From NCBI GenBank assembly GCA_050331455.1, contig JBHJGV010000049.1, positions 1-28,167 of the forward strand: 28,167 nucleotides of DNA. Direction: 5' to 3'. The translations under genes were made by a program, and so were the position numbers. The first letter of the stretch is position 1. Each line of letters starts with the position of its first letter. Shown one piece after another: positions 1 to 6,221 of this stretch. This stretch comes from CAYUYV01 sp050331455. GTDB lineage: Bacteria > Pseudomonadota > Alphaproteobacteria > JAJFIK01. Below the pieces are notes generated by a model. It had not been told where the DNA came from, ran no database searches, and worked only from the letters and a program-made list of their open reading frames with translations.

Positions 1-30
1 GGCGGCGGCGGTGAAGGACGTCTTGAACAT
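1..30 (-). CDS. Partial 5' end of a second GENNTVALGI-type secreted protein gene
   Basis: Only the first ten codons are in the window, reading M-F-K-T-S-F-T-A-A-A from the ATG at 28-30 on the minus strand. They match the first ten codons of the complete gene at 1463-1879, and the leader with its AAAGGAG ribosome binding site is the same. The gene therefore starts here and runs off the left edge. Whether the rest still encodes the 36-residue repeats cannot be seen. It is transcribed away from the beta-propeller gene that starts at 256. Confidence 0.7.
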   Translation of the reverse strand, partial: MFKTSFTAAA

Positions 31-151
31 GGGAGGTCTCCTTTGAGATCTGTCCGGGTTTGAAAGGTCGTCTTCAGGGTTTGCTTGGCAGCGGCTCCAA
101 CCGCCGCCGACAAAAAGACCATCCCACACACCCCCGTCCCGTCCTGTGCCG
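1..151. repeat. 151-bp direct repeat, copy A (leader and start of a secreted repeat protein)
   Basis: Positions 1-151 match 1850-2000 at a constant offset of 1849. I find one mismatch, in the short A/C run near 130. The repeat covers the first ten codons, the ribosome binding site and about 120 bp of leader or promoter DNA. Beyond position 151 the two copies diverge, although both stay A/T-rich for about 25 bp. The two copies have the same orientation and flank the gene at 256-1257. Confidence 0.9.
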
Positions 152-192
152 CCGGTCACAGGGGCAATTTTTTCCAACGCCGCCGCTCGAAT

Positions 193-221
193 TTGTCCAA
201 GACCCGCGCCTCGCCTAGGGT
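193..221 (+). promoter_or_regulatory. Possible sigma-70 promoter of the beta-propeller gene
   Basis: TTGTCC at 193-198 and TAGGGT at 216-221 are separated by 17 bp, a canonical spacing. A good ribosome binding site, GGAGGA at 244-249, follows, and the ATG is at 256. The match is by eye and both hexamers are imperfect. Confidence 0.35.
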
Positions 222-255
222 GGAGCCCTTATTCGGGCAAAGCGGAGGACTCACC

Positions 256-1257
256 ATGCGCTTCAAGGCTGCCTTGACTGCCCTCGCATTTCTGACCGTT
301 TCCCAGCCGCCTATGGCGGCGCCAGCCACCAATCCGATCAAGATCGTCGAGTGGCCCGTTCCGTGGACGGATGGCCGCTCCCGGGACCCTTTTGCCCAGG
401 ACGCCGAGACGGTCTGGTTCGTCGATCAGGTGAACGGCTATCTCGTGAAACTCGACACGGTGACACGCGAATTCACCAAGACCGTCCTGAAAGCGGGCTC
501 GCGGCCCCACAATCTCATCGTGGATCGGGACGGCATGGTCTGGTATGCGGGCAACCGCACCGCCCTGATCGGCCGCTTCGACCCGCAAGCAGGGACCACG
601 GAGGAATTCCCGATGCCCGGAGGCACGCCGCGGGACCCCCACACCCTCGTTTTCGACGGCAAGGGCCATATCTGGTTCACGGCGCAGATCGCCAACAAGA
701 TCGGCCGTCTGACCATGGAGAGCGGCAAGGTCGATGTCATCTCCGTGCCAACGGACCGGGCCCGGCCCTATGGGATCAAAATGGCGCCCGACGGAAGGGT
801 TTGGGTGGTCCTGTTCGGGACTTCGAAGCTCGCCAAGGTGGACCCCAAGACCTTCGCGCTGACGGAGATCGACCTGCCCCGGGATGAAGCCCGCCCGCGG
901 CGCCTTGAAGTGACCGGGGACGGCCGCGTCTGGTACGGCGATTATGCCGAGGGCAAACTCGGTGTCTACGATCCGGCGACGGACCGTTTCAAGGAATGGG
1001 ATTTGCCGGGCGGCGAGAACGCCCAGCCCTATGGCACGGCGTCGGACTCCAAGGGGCGGATCTGGCTGGTGGAGACCGGGCTCGACCCCAACCGCTTCGT
1101 CGGCTTCGATCCCAAGACGGAAGACTTCTTCTCCATCACACCGATCCCGTCGGGCGGCGGGGTCGTGCGCCACATGCATTATCTGGAGTCGGACGGCACC
1201 GTCTGGTTCGGCACGGATTTCCACACCATCGGCCGCGCCAGGGTCGAGCCCCGCTAA
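256..1257 (+). CDS. Secreted Vgb-superfamily (streptogramin-lyase-like) beta-propeller protein
   Basis: This 333-residue protein starts at the ATG at 256, just after GGAGGA; longer readings of the frame lack such a site. Residues 1-22 form a signal peptide, so the product is probably periplasmic. The rest is built from about seven propeller blades, each with a D/G-rich turn followed by [VI]W[FYV] and then IGRF/VDP-like strands (for example VWYAGN, IWFTAQ, VWYGDY, IWLVET, VWFGTDF). This is the fold of virginiamycin B lyase. By my own alignment from memory, several of that enzyme's catalytic positions are not conserved: a blade-start H reads as Y in AQPYG, and the last-blade E reads as D in VWFGTD. 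The substrate is therefore unknown and streptogramin inactivation should not be assumed. The gene is monocistronic and divergent from the partial gene at the left edge. Confidence 0.85.
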   Translation: MRFKAALTALAFLTVSQPPMAAPATNPIKIVEWPVPWTDGRSRDPFAQDAETVWFVDQVNGYLVKLDTVTREFTKTVLKAGSRPHNLIVDRDGMVWYAGNRTALIGRFDPQAGTTEEFPMPGGTPRDPHTLVFDGKGHIWFTAQIANKIGRLTMESGKVDVISVPTDRARPYGIKMAPDGRVWVVLFGTSKLAKVDPKTFALTEIDLPRDEARPRRLEVTGDGRVWYGDYAEGKLGVYDPATDRFKEWDLPGGENAQPYGTASDSKGRIWLVETGLDPNRFVGFDPKTEDFFSITPIPSGGGVVRHMHYLESDGTVWFGTDFHTIGRARVEPR

Positions 1258-1338
1258 GGACTTACCCGCTGGGACACCCAACGCCGGGAGGCCCAAGGTT
1301 GGGAGGCCATGCCAGCGCGGGCTGCGCGTTGATGGATG

Positions 1339-1373
1339 CCGAAAGACCATTCGTATCGAGAATGGTCTTTCGG
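1339..1373. repeat. Perfect 14-bp inverted repeat with 7-nt loop
   Basis: CCGAAAGACCATTC at 1339-1352 pairs exactly with 1360-1373 around the loop GTATCGA. No T-run follows on either strand, so it is not a typical intrinsic terminator. It lies between the stop of the beta-propeller gene and the terminator of the convergent repeat-protein gene. It could be an operator, a transcript-stabilising hairpin or a remnant of a small inverted-repeat element. Confidence 0.75.
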
Positions 1374-1395
1374 AGCGGGACGGACGGTCTTGCAC

Positions 1396-1428
1396 AAAGA
1401 AAACCCGCGCCGGTGGGCCGGCGCGGGT
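1396..1428 (-). terminator. Rho-independent terminator of the GENNTVALGI gene
   Basis: On the minus strand, an 11-bp GC-rich stem (1418-1428 pairing with 1403-1413, loop 1414-1417) is followed by TTTCTTT. It lies 35 bp past the stop codon of the gene at 1463-1879, so it should end that transcript. Confidence 0.8.
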
Positions 1429-1462
1429 CGGGTGATGGGGATTTGGTGAGGGGCTGGAGGGC

Positions 1463-1879
1463 TTACCGCTCCGTGCCGATGGTGCCGACTTCGGTCTTGG
1501 CGTCCGAAGCGATACCGAGGGCCACGGTGTTGTTCTCACCGACGAGGCCGATATTGGCGAGGTCGCCGTTCAGGCGCGCGTCATAGACCATGCCCGCATC
1601 CGTGCCGGCCGTCGTGCCGATGCCGAGCGCCACCGTGTTGTTCTCCCCCACAAGGCCGACATTCAGCAGGTTGCCCTTGAAGGAGCCGTTCTGCACAGCG
1701 CCCACCCGGGTCTTGGCTTCGGCGTCGATGCCCAAAGCCACGGTGTTGTTCTCGCCGATCAGGCCCACATTGAGCGCCTGGCCGTTGATGCTGGGCTGGC
1801 CGGACTTCGCAGCCAGGGCCGGGCCGGCAGCGGCGAGGGACAGGACAAGGGCGGCGGCGGTGAAGGACGTCTTGAACAT
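1463..1879 (-). CDS. Secreted small repeat protein with three GENNTVALGI repeats
   Basis: This is a 138-residue protein. The ATG at 1877-1879 is chosen because AAAGGAG precedes it and a classic signal peptide follows (residues 1-23, ending GPALA). The mature part has three copies of N-[VI]-G-L-[VI]-G-E-N-N-T-V-A-L-G-I at residues 37-51, 73-87 and 109-123, an exact period of 36. Variable, charged linkers lie between them. The regular Asn/Gly spacing recalls curlin and other beta-solenoid repeats, but the Gln ladder of curlins is absent. I do not recognise the family. An extracellular or surface structural role is inference only. A paralogue begins at the left edge with the same leader, and a strong terminator lies downstream. 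Confidence 0.85.
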   Translation of the reverse strand: MFKTSFTAAALVLSLAAAGPALAAKSGQPSINGQALNVGLIGENNTVALGIDAEAKTRVGAVQNGSFKGNLLNVGLVGENNTVALGIGTTAGTDAGMVYDARLNGDLANIGLVGENNTVALGIASDAKTEVGTIGTER

Positions 1880-2000
1880 GGGAGGTCTCCTTTGAGATCT
1901 GTCCGGGTTTGAAAGGTCGTCTTCAGGGTTTGCTTGGCAGCGGCTCCAACCGCCGCCGACAAAAAGACCATCCCACACCCCCCCGTCCCGTCCTGTGCCG
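1850..2000. repeat. 151-bp direct repeat, copy B (leader and start of the GENNTVALGI gene)
   Basis: This is the second copy of the segment at 1-151. It spans the first ten codons of the gene ending at 1879, its ribosome binding site and about 120 bp upstream. Conservation of the non-coding part almost without change suggests recent duplication, gene conversion or shared regulation. Confidence 0.9.
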
Positions 2001-2225
2001 CACAACACAAGGCAAAATTTTCCACTCCGCCCGGTCGTCCGAAAGCGGAAAGGTTTGGCTGAAGGAGGCTACAAAAGCGTAGAGCCGCATCCCGCCGAAA
2101 GGGGATCGGGGCATACGCGGCTCAAACCGGCTTTAGGGCTGAACCGACACGAATGATGGACCAGGAGGGAGGACCTTAGAGCCGCAGAGAGAGAGCATCG
2201 GGCGCCCCCCGCAGGAGCTGCGCGT
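2001..2225. other. Intergenic region with one degenerate tRNA-3'-like tail
   Basis: No convincing gene is seen. The left part, 2001-2110, is upstream of the GENNTVALGI gene and should hold its promoter, though no clear -35/-10 pair was found. At 2157-2178 the plus strand reads TGGACCAGGAGGGAGGACCT. This resembles the TGGTGGAGCTGGAGGGAGAA tail that closes the repeat units beside the tRNA genes. It lies 132 bp from the unit boundary at 2289 and may be a decayed further unit. Confidence 0.45.
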
Positions 2226-2288
2226 CATTGTCCGCTTAAATCGATCCGCCGGATCGATTTTGCCGCCCGACAGGGCGGCCGCTGCGAA
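2226..2288 (-). repeat. Conserved two-hairpin block closing the tRNA-Tyr repeat array
   Basis: This block aligns without gaps to 26673-26735 (offset 24447) with only a handful of mismatches, and the alignment continues into the following tail. Read on the minus strand, it holds a 7-bp GC-rich hairpin (2262-2268 with 2273-2279) followed by the A/T-flanked hairpin at 2238-2260. It sits at the same place, just beyond the tRNA-3'-like tail, in both tRNA loci. Confidence 0.85.
2238..2260 (-). terminator. Perfect 10-bp hairpin, probable terminator of the tRNA-Tyr transcript
   Basis: AAATCGATCC at 2238-2247 pairs perfectly with GGATCGATTT at 2251-2260 around a 3-nt loop. On the minus strand the stem ends in ATTTAAG, a weak U-run. 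The counterpart in the other tRNA locus ends in ATTTT. An end to the transcript is likely but not certain. Confidence 0.5.
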
Positions 2289-2396
2289 TGGTGGAGCTGG
2301 CGGGAGAACGTTCGACCTTGTCGACCCAAGCGGCCGACCGGCCGCCGGGCGCTCAGCCCGCCCCGCCGGAGGCGCTGCGCGCCGTGAGGCCAAAGA
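2289..2396 (-). repeat. 108-bp tRNA-associated repeat unit downstream of tRNA-Tyr
   Basis: Read on the minus strand, the unit begins directly after the CCA of tRNA-Tyr with TCTTTGGCCTCAC. It continues through a GC-rich palindromic middle and ends in a tRNA-3'-like tail ending GCTCCACCA (plus-strand tail 2289-2304). The distance from this tail's CCA to the tRNA's CCA is exactly 108 bp. Two near-identical 108-bp units follow tRNA-Ile2 at 26865-27080. Confidence 0.9.
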
Positions 2397-2480
2397 TGGT
2401 GGAGGGGGCTGGATTCGAACCAGCGTAGCCGAAGCACCAGATTTACAGTCTGGCGGTTTTAACCACTCACCCACCCCTCC
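2397..2480 (-). tRNA. tRNA-Tyr (anticodon GUA)
   Basis: The minus strand folds as a class II tRNA. The acceptor GGAGGGG pairs with CCCCTCC, and the anticodon loop reads CTGTAAA with GTA. A long variable arm contains GCTTCGGC, the T loop reads GGTTCGAATCC, and an encoded CCA occupies 2397-2399. The long variable arm plus GUA fits bacterial tRNA-Tyr. It is divergent from rlmB and is followed directly by the 108-bp repeat unit. Confidence 0.96.
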
Positions 2481-2602
2481 ACGAGTGTGCGACACCGGCG
2501 GGCCGGCGGCGGAACCGGTGACTTAAAAGGCACGGGGACGCCTGTCAATGGGCTGATCCCGTCGCCCAGGGGCACCAATGGGCCCGGGGTTTGGAGGAAC
2601 GC

Positions 2603-3439
2603 GTGACAAAACGGGGGGCAGCGCCTACACCCCAAGCCATGGCCCATCACCCACCATCCACCCCGGCGCGCCGAAAGCCTGGACCCCGGCCCGCTGCCCG
2701 CAGCCCGTCACCGGACGATCCGCCGGCCCATGTCTGGCTCTACGGTCTCCACGCGGTCACGGCGGCGCTTGCCAATCCGGCCCGCACCCTCCACCGGCTG
2801 GTTGTTACCCGGAACGGCGCCCAGCATCTGGGCGACCGCACCGCGGGTTTGGAGCCGCAGATCGTATCGCCGGACGGGCTGTCCGGCATGCTGCCCCCCG
2901 GCGCCGTCCATCAGGGCCTGGGGCTGCTGGCCGATCCCCTGCCCGAGCCGGACCTGGACGCCAGCGTGCTGCCGCCCGAGACCGCGCGCCCGGTCCTGGT
3001 CCTCGACCGGGTGACCGATCCCCAGAATGTCGGGGCGGTCCTTCGCTCGGCGGCCGTGTTCAATGCCCGGGCTGTGGTGACCACAGCCCGGCGCTCGCCG
3101 CCGGTCACAGGCGCCCTCGCCAAGGCGGCGACCGGCGCCGTGGAGCATATCCCTTATGTGAAAGTGCAAAATCTCGCGCGGGCTCTGGAACGCCTGAAGG
3201 ACGGGGGCTATACCACCATCGGTTTTGCCGAAGAGGGCGCCGCGGCACTGCCGGATGTGATGCCCCCGGGGCCCGCTGCCGTCGTCCTCGGCGCCGAGGG
3301 CGAAGGCCTTCGCCCGCTCACCCGGGAGCTTTGCGACACCCTCGCCCATATTCCGACGCCGGGGCCCTTGAGCGCTCTCAACGTCTCCAATGCGGCGGCT
3401 ATCGCTCTTTACCATGTGGTGACACACTCCCTTCGGTAA
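2603..3439 (+). CDS. rlmB: 23S rRNA (guanosine-2'-O-)-methyltransferase RlmB (SpoU/TrmH family)
   Basis: This SPOUT enzyme of 278 residues should use S-adenosylmethionine to methylate the 2'-OH of a conserved guanosine of 23S rRNA (G2251 in E. coli). The GTG at 2603 is chosen because GGAGG lies five bases upstream; a TTG at 2591 would overlap that site. Residues 1-40 are a Pro/Arg-rich extension. An L30e-like substrate-binding part then starts at WLYGLHAV. The SpoU signatures are clear: motif 1 DPQNVGAVLRSA (139-150), motif 2 VVLGAEGEGLR (227-237) and motif 3 with LSALNVSNAAAIALY (256-270). TrmH-type tRNA methylation is a less likely alternative given the N-terminal domain. Confidence 0.92.
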   Translation: MTKRGAAPTPQAMAHHPPSTPARRKPGPRPAARSPSPDDPPAHVWLYGLHAVTAALANPARTLHRLVVTRNGAQHLGDRTAGLEPQIVSPDGLSGMLPPGAVHQGLGLLADPLPEPDLDASVLPPETARPVLVLDRVTDPQNVGAVLRSAAVFNARAVVTTARRSPPVTGALAKAATGAVEHIPYVKVQNLARALERLKDGGYTTIGFAEEGAAALPDVMPPGPAAVVLGAEGEGLRPLTRELCDTLAHIPTPGPLSALNVSNAAAIALYHVVTHSLR

Positions 3440-3528
3440 GGGCCGGCCTTTGCGTGAGAAAGCCACCACCCCGGCGCGCGATGGCTGGGCGAGCGACAAA
3501 AAGCGAGAGACGATCGGGAGCGTGACCC

Positions 3529-5217
3529 ATGGCCGTATTCAATCCCTCAAGCCGCCTCGCCACCCATGACGTGACCAATCAGCCGCCGCCCTTTGAGGAC
3601 ATCAATCTCTATGCCCTCGACCAGCCCCTGCGCGAAGCCGTGGCCCGGGAGGGCGCGCGCTGGGCCGAAGACAAATTCAGAAGCCTCGGCGCCCGCGCCG
3701 GCTCGGCCGAGGTGATCGAATGGGCCGAACTGGCCAACCGTCACGCTCCGCAGCTTCACCGCTACGACCGTTATGGCCAGCGCATCGACGAGATCGAATT
3801 CCACCCCGCCTATCACGCCCTCATGGATCTGGGCATTTCCCACGGCGTGTCATCCATCGCCTGGACCGCCCCGGCCGGTGCGGGCGGCCATGCCGCCCAT
3901 GCGGTGCTGGAATATCTCATGTCCCAGGCGGAGCCTGGCGTGTGCTGTCCCATGACCATGACCTATGCCAGCGTGCCGGCCCTGCGCCACCAGCCGGACC
4001 TGGCGCAATCCTGGGAGGACCTGATCGAGATCGCCTGTTACGACCCCTCAAGCCGTCCGCACAAGGACAAAGCCGGCGTCACGGTAGGTATGGCGATGAC
4101 GGAAAAGCAGGGCGGCTCCGATGTGCGCAGCAACACCACCCGGGCGCGGCCCGTTGGGCGCAGCGGCCCGGGCCGACTCTACACCTTGATGGGCCATAAA
4201 TGGTTCTGTTCCGCGCCCATGAGCGATGCCTTCCTGACCCTCGCCTACACCAATCGGGGTCTGTCCTGTTTCCTGGTCCCGCGCTGGCGCGAAGACGGCA
4301 CACGGAACGAGGTGCATATCATGCGCCTGAAGAACAAACTCGGCGACCGCTCGAACGCGTCCAGCGAGATCGAATATCACGACGCCGAGGCCATCCTGGT
4401 GGGCGATGAAGGCCGGGGCCTCGCAGTGATCATGGACATGGTCCACCACACCCGGCTCGATACGATCCTCGCCCCGGCCGCCTTCATGCGTCAGGCCGTC
4501 GTCATGGCCATCTGGCACACGACCCACCGCACGGCCTTCCAGAAGCGCCTGATTGACCATCCCATGATGTGCGGTGTGCTGAGCGATCTGGCGCTGGAGT
4601 CCGAAGCGGCCACGGCCACCTTCATGCGTCTTGCCCGCGCCTTTGACGAAAGCGGCACGGACCCCCAGGCCGCCGCCCTCGCCCGCATCGCGACGCCCCT
4701 GTGCAAATATTGGGTCAACCGGCGCACCACCGGCGTCGCCTTCGAAGCCATGGAGTGCCTCGGCGGCTCGGGCTATATCGAAGACAATATCATGCCGCGG
4801 CTTTACCGGCAGGCGCCCCTCAACAGCATCTGGGAGGGGTCGGGCAATGTCATTTGCCTCGACGTCCTGCGCGCCATCGAACGCTCGCCGGAGTCCGTTG
4901 ATGCTCTGTTCGAAGAATATGCGACCGCAAAGGGCGGCAATCGGCTCTATGACCGGCACCTGGAAACGGCGCGGACGACCATCGACATTCATGGGGGGAT
5001 CGAGGCAGACGCCCGCCGCCTGATCGAATACCTTGCCCTGATGTTCCAGGCTTCCCTGTTGATCCGCTATGCACCGGTGTCCGTGTCCGACGCTTTTTGT
5101 GCGGCCCGGCTGAGCGATGCGCGGACGCTGGCCTATGGCACTCTGGCCCGGGCCGACGAGACAACCTTGATCGAGCGCGCCCTGCCGCTCAATTCCGTGC
5201 GCTCGCCCGCCCCTTGA
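3529..5217 (+). CDS. aidB: AidB-type acyl-CoA dehydrogenase (alkylation-response flavoprotein)
   Basis: The 562 residues align along their length with E. coli AidB (541 residues). Shared stretches include NQPPPFEDINLY near the N-terminus, FHPAYHALM, CPMTMTYAS, the flavin-loop motif MTEKQGGSDVRSNTTRA (190-206), LKNKLGDRSNASSEIE and NSIWEGSGNV (about 432-441). AidB binds FAD and DNA and is induced with the Ada adaptive response in E. coli. Its physiological substrate is unsettled, and isovaleryl-CoA dehydrogenase activity is weak. No ada, alkA or alkB gene is in the window, so regulation by Ada cannot be judged here. The start ATG at 3529 follows GGGAG at moderate spacing. An intrinsic terminator lies just downstream. 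Confidence 0.93.
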   Translation: MAVFNPSSRLATHDVTNQPPPFEDINLYALDQPLREAVAREGARWAEDKFRSLGARAGSAEVIEWAELANRHAPQLHRYDRYGQRIDEIEFHPAYHALMDLGISHGVSSIAWTAPAGAGGHAAHAVLEYLMSQAEPGVCCPMTMTYASVPALRHQPDLAQSWEDLIEIACYDPSSRPHKDKAGVTVGMAMTEKQGGSDVRSNTTRARPVGRSGPGRLYTLMGHKWFCSAPMSDAFLTLAYTNRGLSCFLVPRWREDGTRNEVHIMRLKNKLGDRSNASSEIEYHDAEAILVGDEGRGLAVIMDMVHHTRLDTILAPAAFMRQAVVMAIWHTTHRTAFQKRLIDHPMMCGVLSDLALESEAATATFMRLARAFDESGTDPQAAALARIATPLCKYWVNRRTTGVAFEAMECLGGSGYIEDNIMPRLYRQAPLNSIWEGSGNVICLDVLRAIERSPESVDALFEEYATAKGGNRLYDRHLETARTTIDIHGGIEADARRLIEYLALMFQASLLIRYAPVSVSDAFCAARLSDARTLAYGTLARADETTLIERALPLNSVRSPAP

Positions 5218-5232
5218 GGTGTGAAGCCTTAG

Positions 5233-5255
5233 GGCTCGGGCGAGCCGTCGTTTTT
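5233..5255 (+). terminator. Intrinsic terminator downstream of aidB
   Basis: GGCTCG at 5233-5238 pairs with CGAGCC at 5241-5246, and TTTTT at 5251-5255 follows closely. It starts 16 bp after the aidB stop codon and separates it from the convergent gene at 5310-5792. Confidence 0.65.
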
Positions 5256-5309
5256 CACCACGCGGACAGCCCTAACGGTCCTGGTAGGCGTTGTTGTATC
5301 CTGAAAGGA

Positions 5310-5792
5310 TCAGCGGCCGTGGAGGGTATTGGTCGCCGGTACGTTTTCAGGATCCTTGAGGGCGACTTCCGTGTCCTGCGAAACCTTATCGACGATTGCG
5401 AAGATGTACGGCGCGGTGATGACCTGGGCGGCAATTGATCCGGGCACGATCAATTCAAGATTGACCGTCAACATCTCCGCCGTGTGATCGACGCGGCGGA
5501 CCTCAAGACGATAGCCGCCCGTCTGCCGCTGGCCCGCGAAAACAGCGATACCGGTCTGGGTCCCTTCTTTCAAGGTGCGCGGCGGTTCTTGGTCCACCCG
5601 CGCCCACAGGGCCGTCCACTCCCCATTGGTCTTGACGACATGGTTCTCCCGTTCGGGGGGCCCGTTCTGCCCCCGGAAGACCGAGTCGACGAAGGCGCCG
5701 CCGTCTTCGGCGCTGGCGCTGGCCCCCGAGAACGCCATCATGGCAAAACCCAGAATAAGGCCCAGCAAGGATGTCCGGGCCACCCCAGCCAT
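5310..5792 (-). CDS. Secreted PrcB_C-domain (protease-complex PrcB-like) protein
   Basis: From the ATG at 5790-5792 this is a 160-residue protein with a signal peptide (residues 1-28, ending SGASASA). The C-terminal part reads GIAVFAGQRQTGGYRLEVRR (81-100) and then PGSIAAQVITAPYIFAIVDK. That is the pattern of the PrcB_C domain found in PrcB of the Treponema dentilisin complex and in many secreted orphans: W..LW, a VF.G..TGGY strand and a Pro-rich PY strand. No partner protease gene is adjacent, so a role in protease assembly is not supported. The start is uncertain: the frame is open to 5987, which would add a 65-residue basic extension with a small GWPGTVGWP repeat. The signal peptide right after M66 favours the shorter form. 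Confidence 0.75.
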   Translation of the reverse strand: MAGVARTSLLGLILGFAMMAFSGASASAEDGGAFVDSVFRGQNGPPERENHVVKTNGEWTALWARVDQEPPRTLKEGTQTGIAVFAGQRQTGGYRLEVRRVDHTAEMLTVNLELIVPGSIAAQVITAPYIFAIVDKVSQDTEVALKDPENVPATNTLHGR

Positions 5793-6221
5793 CCGGTCCG
5801 ACCGGTTTGGCCTTTCCCGTCCCCGGGCAGACTCACAACCGGCGCCGCGCTGTGCAGAGCGGTTGACCAAAGCCTTTTTCAGTATGGCCGACATCTTCGG
5901 CCAGCCAACCGTCCCCGGCCAGCCAAAAGTTTTTGGCAAGCCGATGGTCCAACGGGCGCCCAGTGCCGTTCGCATGGTTCGCACCATGTTCGATTAACCC
6001 CCAAAAAATAGTGTCGGATCGTCCAGTTCATGCACGCCGCATGCCGTCCGGATGACCCAGGCTTACCGCGCGCGCCCGATCCATGCCCCCAGGATCGATG
6101 CCCCTGCGCCTGCATCCCTCCGGCCCCTCATTCCCCGGCCGGTCCCCGATGCATGGTCTGGACGTACCGTCACTCTGTGCACATTCCATGGCTAAGTGGG
6201 GGTGGCTCGCCCCAGCTTTGC
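5793..6221. other. Intergenic region between thrC and the PrcB-like gene
   Basis: No supported gene lies here. The frame of the PrcB-like protein stays open to 5987, so the left half may be an N-terminal extension or its leader. It holds a small imperfect repeat of GGCCAGCCAA (about 5901-5927) and a 7-bp hairpin GCCAAAA/TTTTGGC near 5922-5937. The right half, 5988-6221, is downstream of thrC. A stem-like TGGGG/CCCCA pair near 6198-6214 lacks a U-run. Confidence 0.4.

Noticed and set aside
1463..1879. A link between the 108-bp (36-codon) period in the GENNTVALGI gene and the 108-bp tRNA-associated units
   Set aside because: The sequences are unrelated; the equal length appears to be coincidence.
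1463..1879. A true curlin (CsgA/CsgB-type) protein
   Set aside because: The Gln-x-Gly-x-x-Asn ladder and csg accessory genes are missing; only the Asn/Gly regularity is shared.
2133..2495. A minus-strand open frame of about 120 residues through tRNA-Tyr and the repeat module
   Set aside because: It reads through a complete tRNA gene and its product begins with well-known spurious tRNA-derived residues (CKSGASATLVRIQPP). It is kept only as part of the question about the repeat frame.
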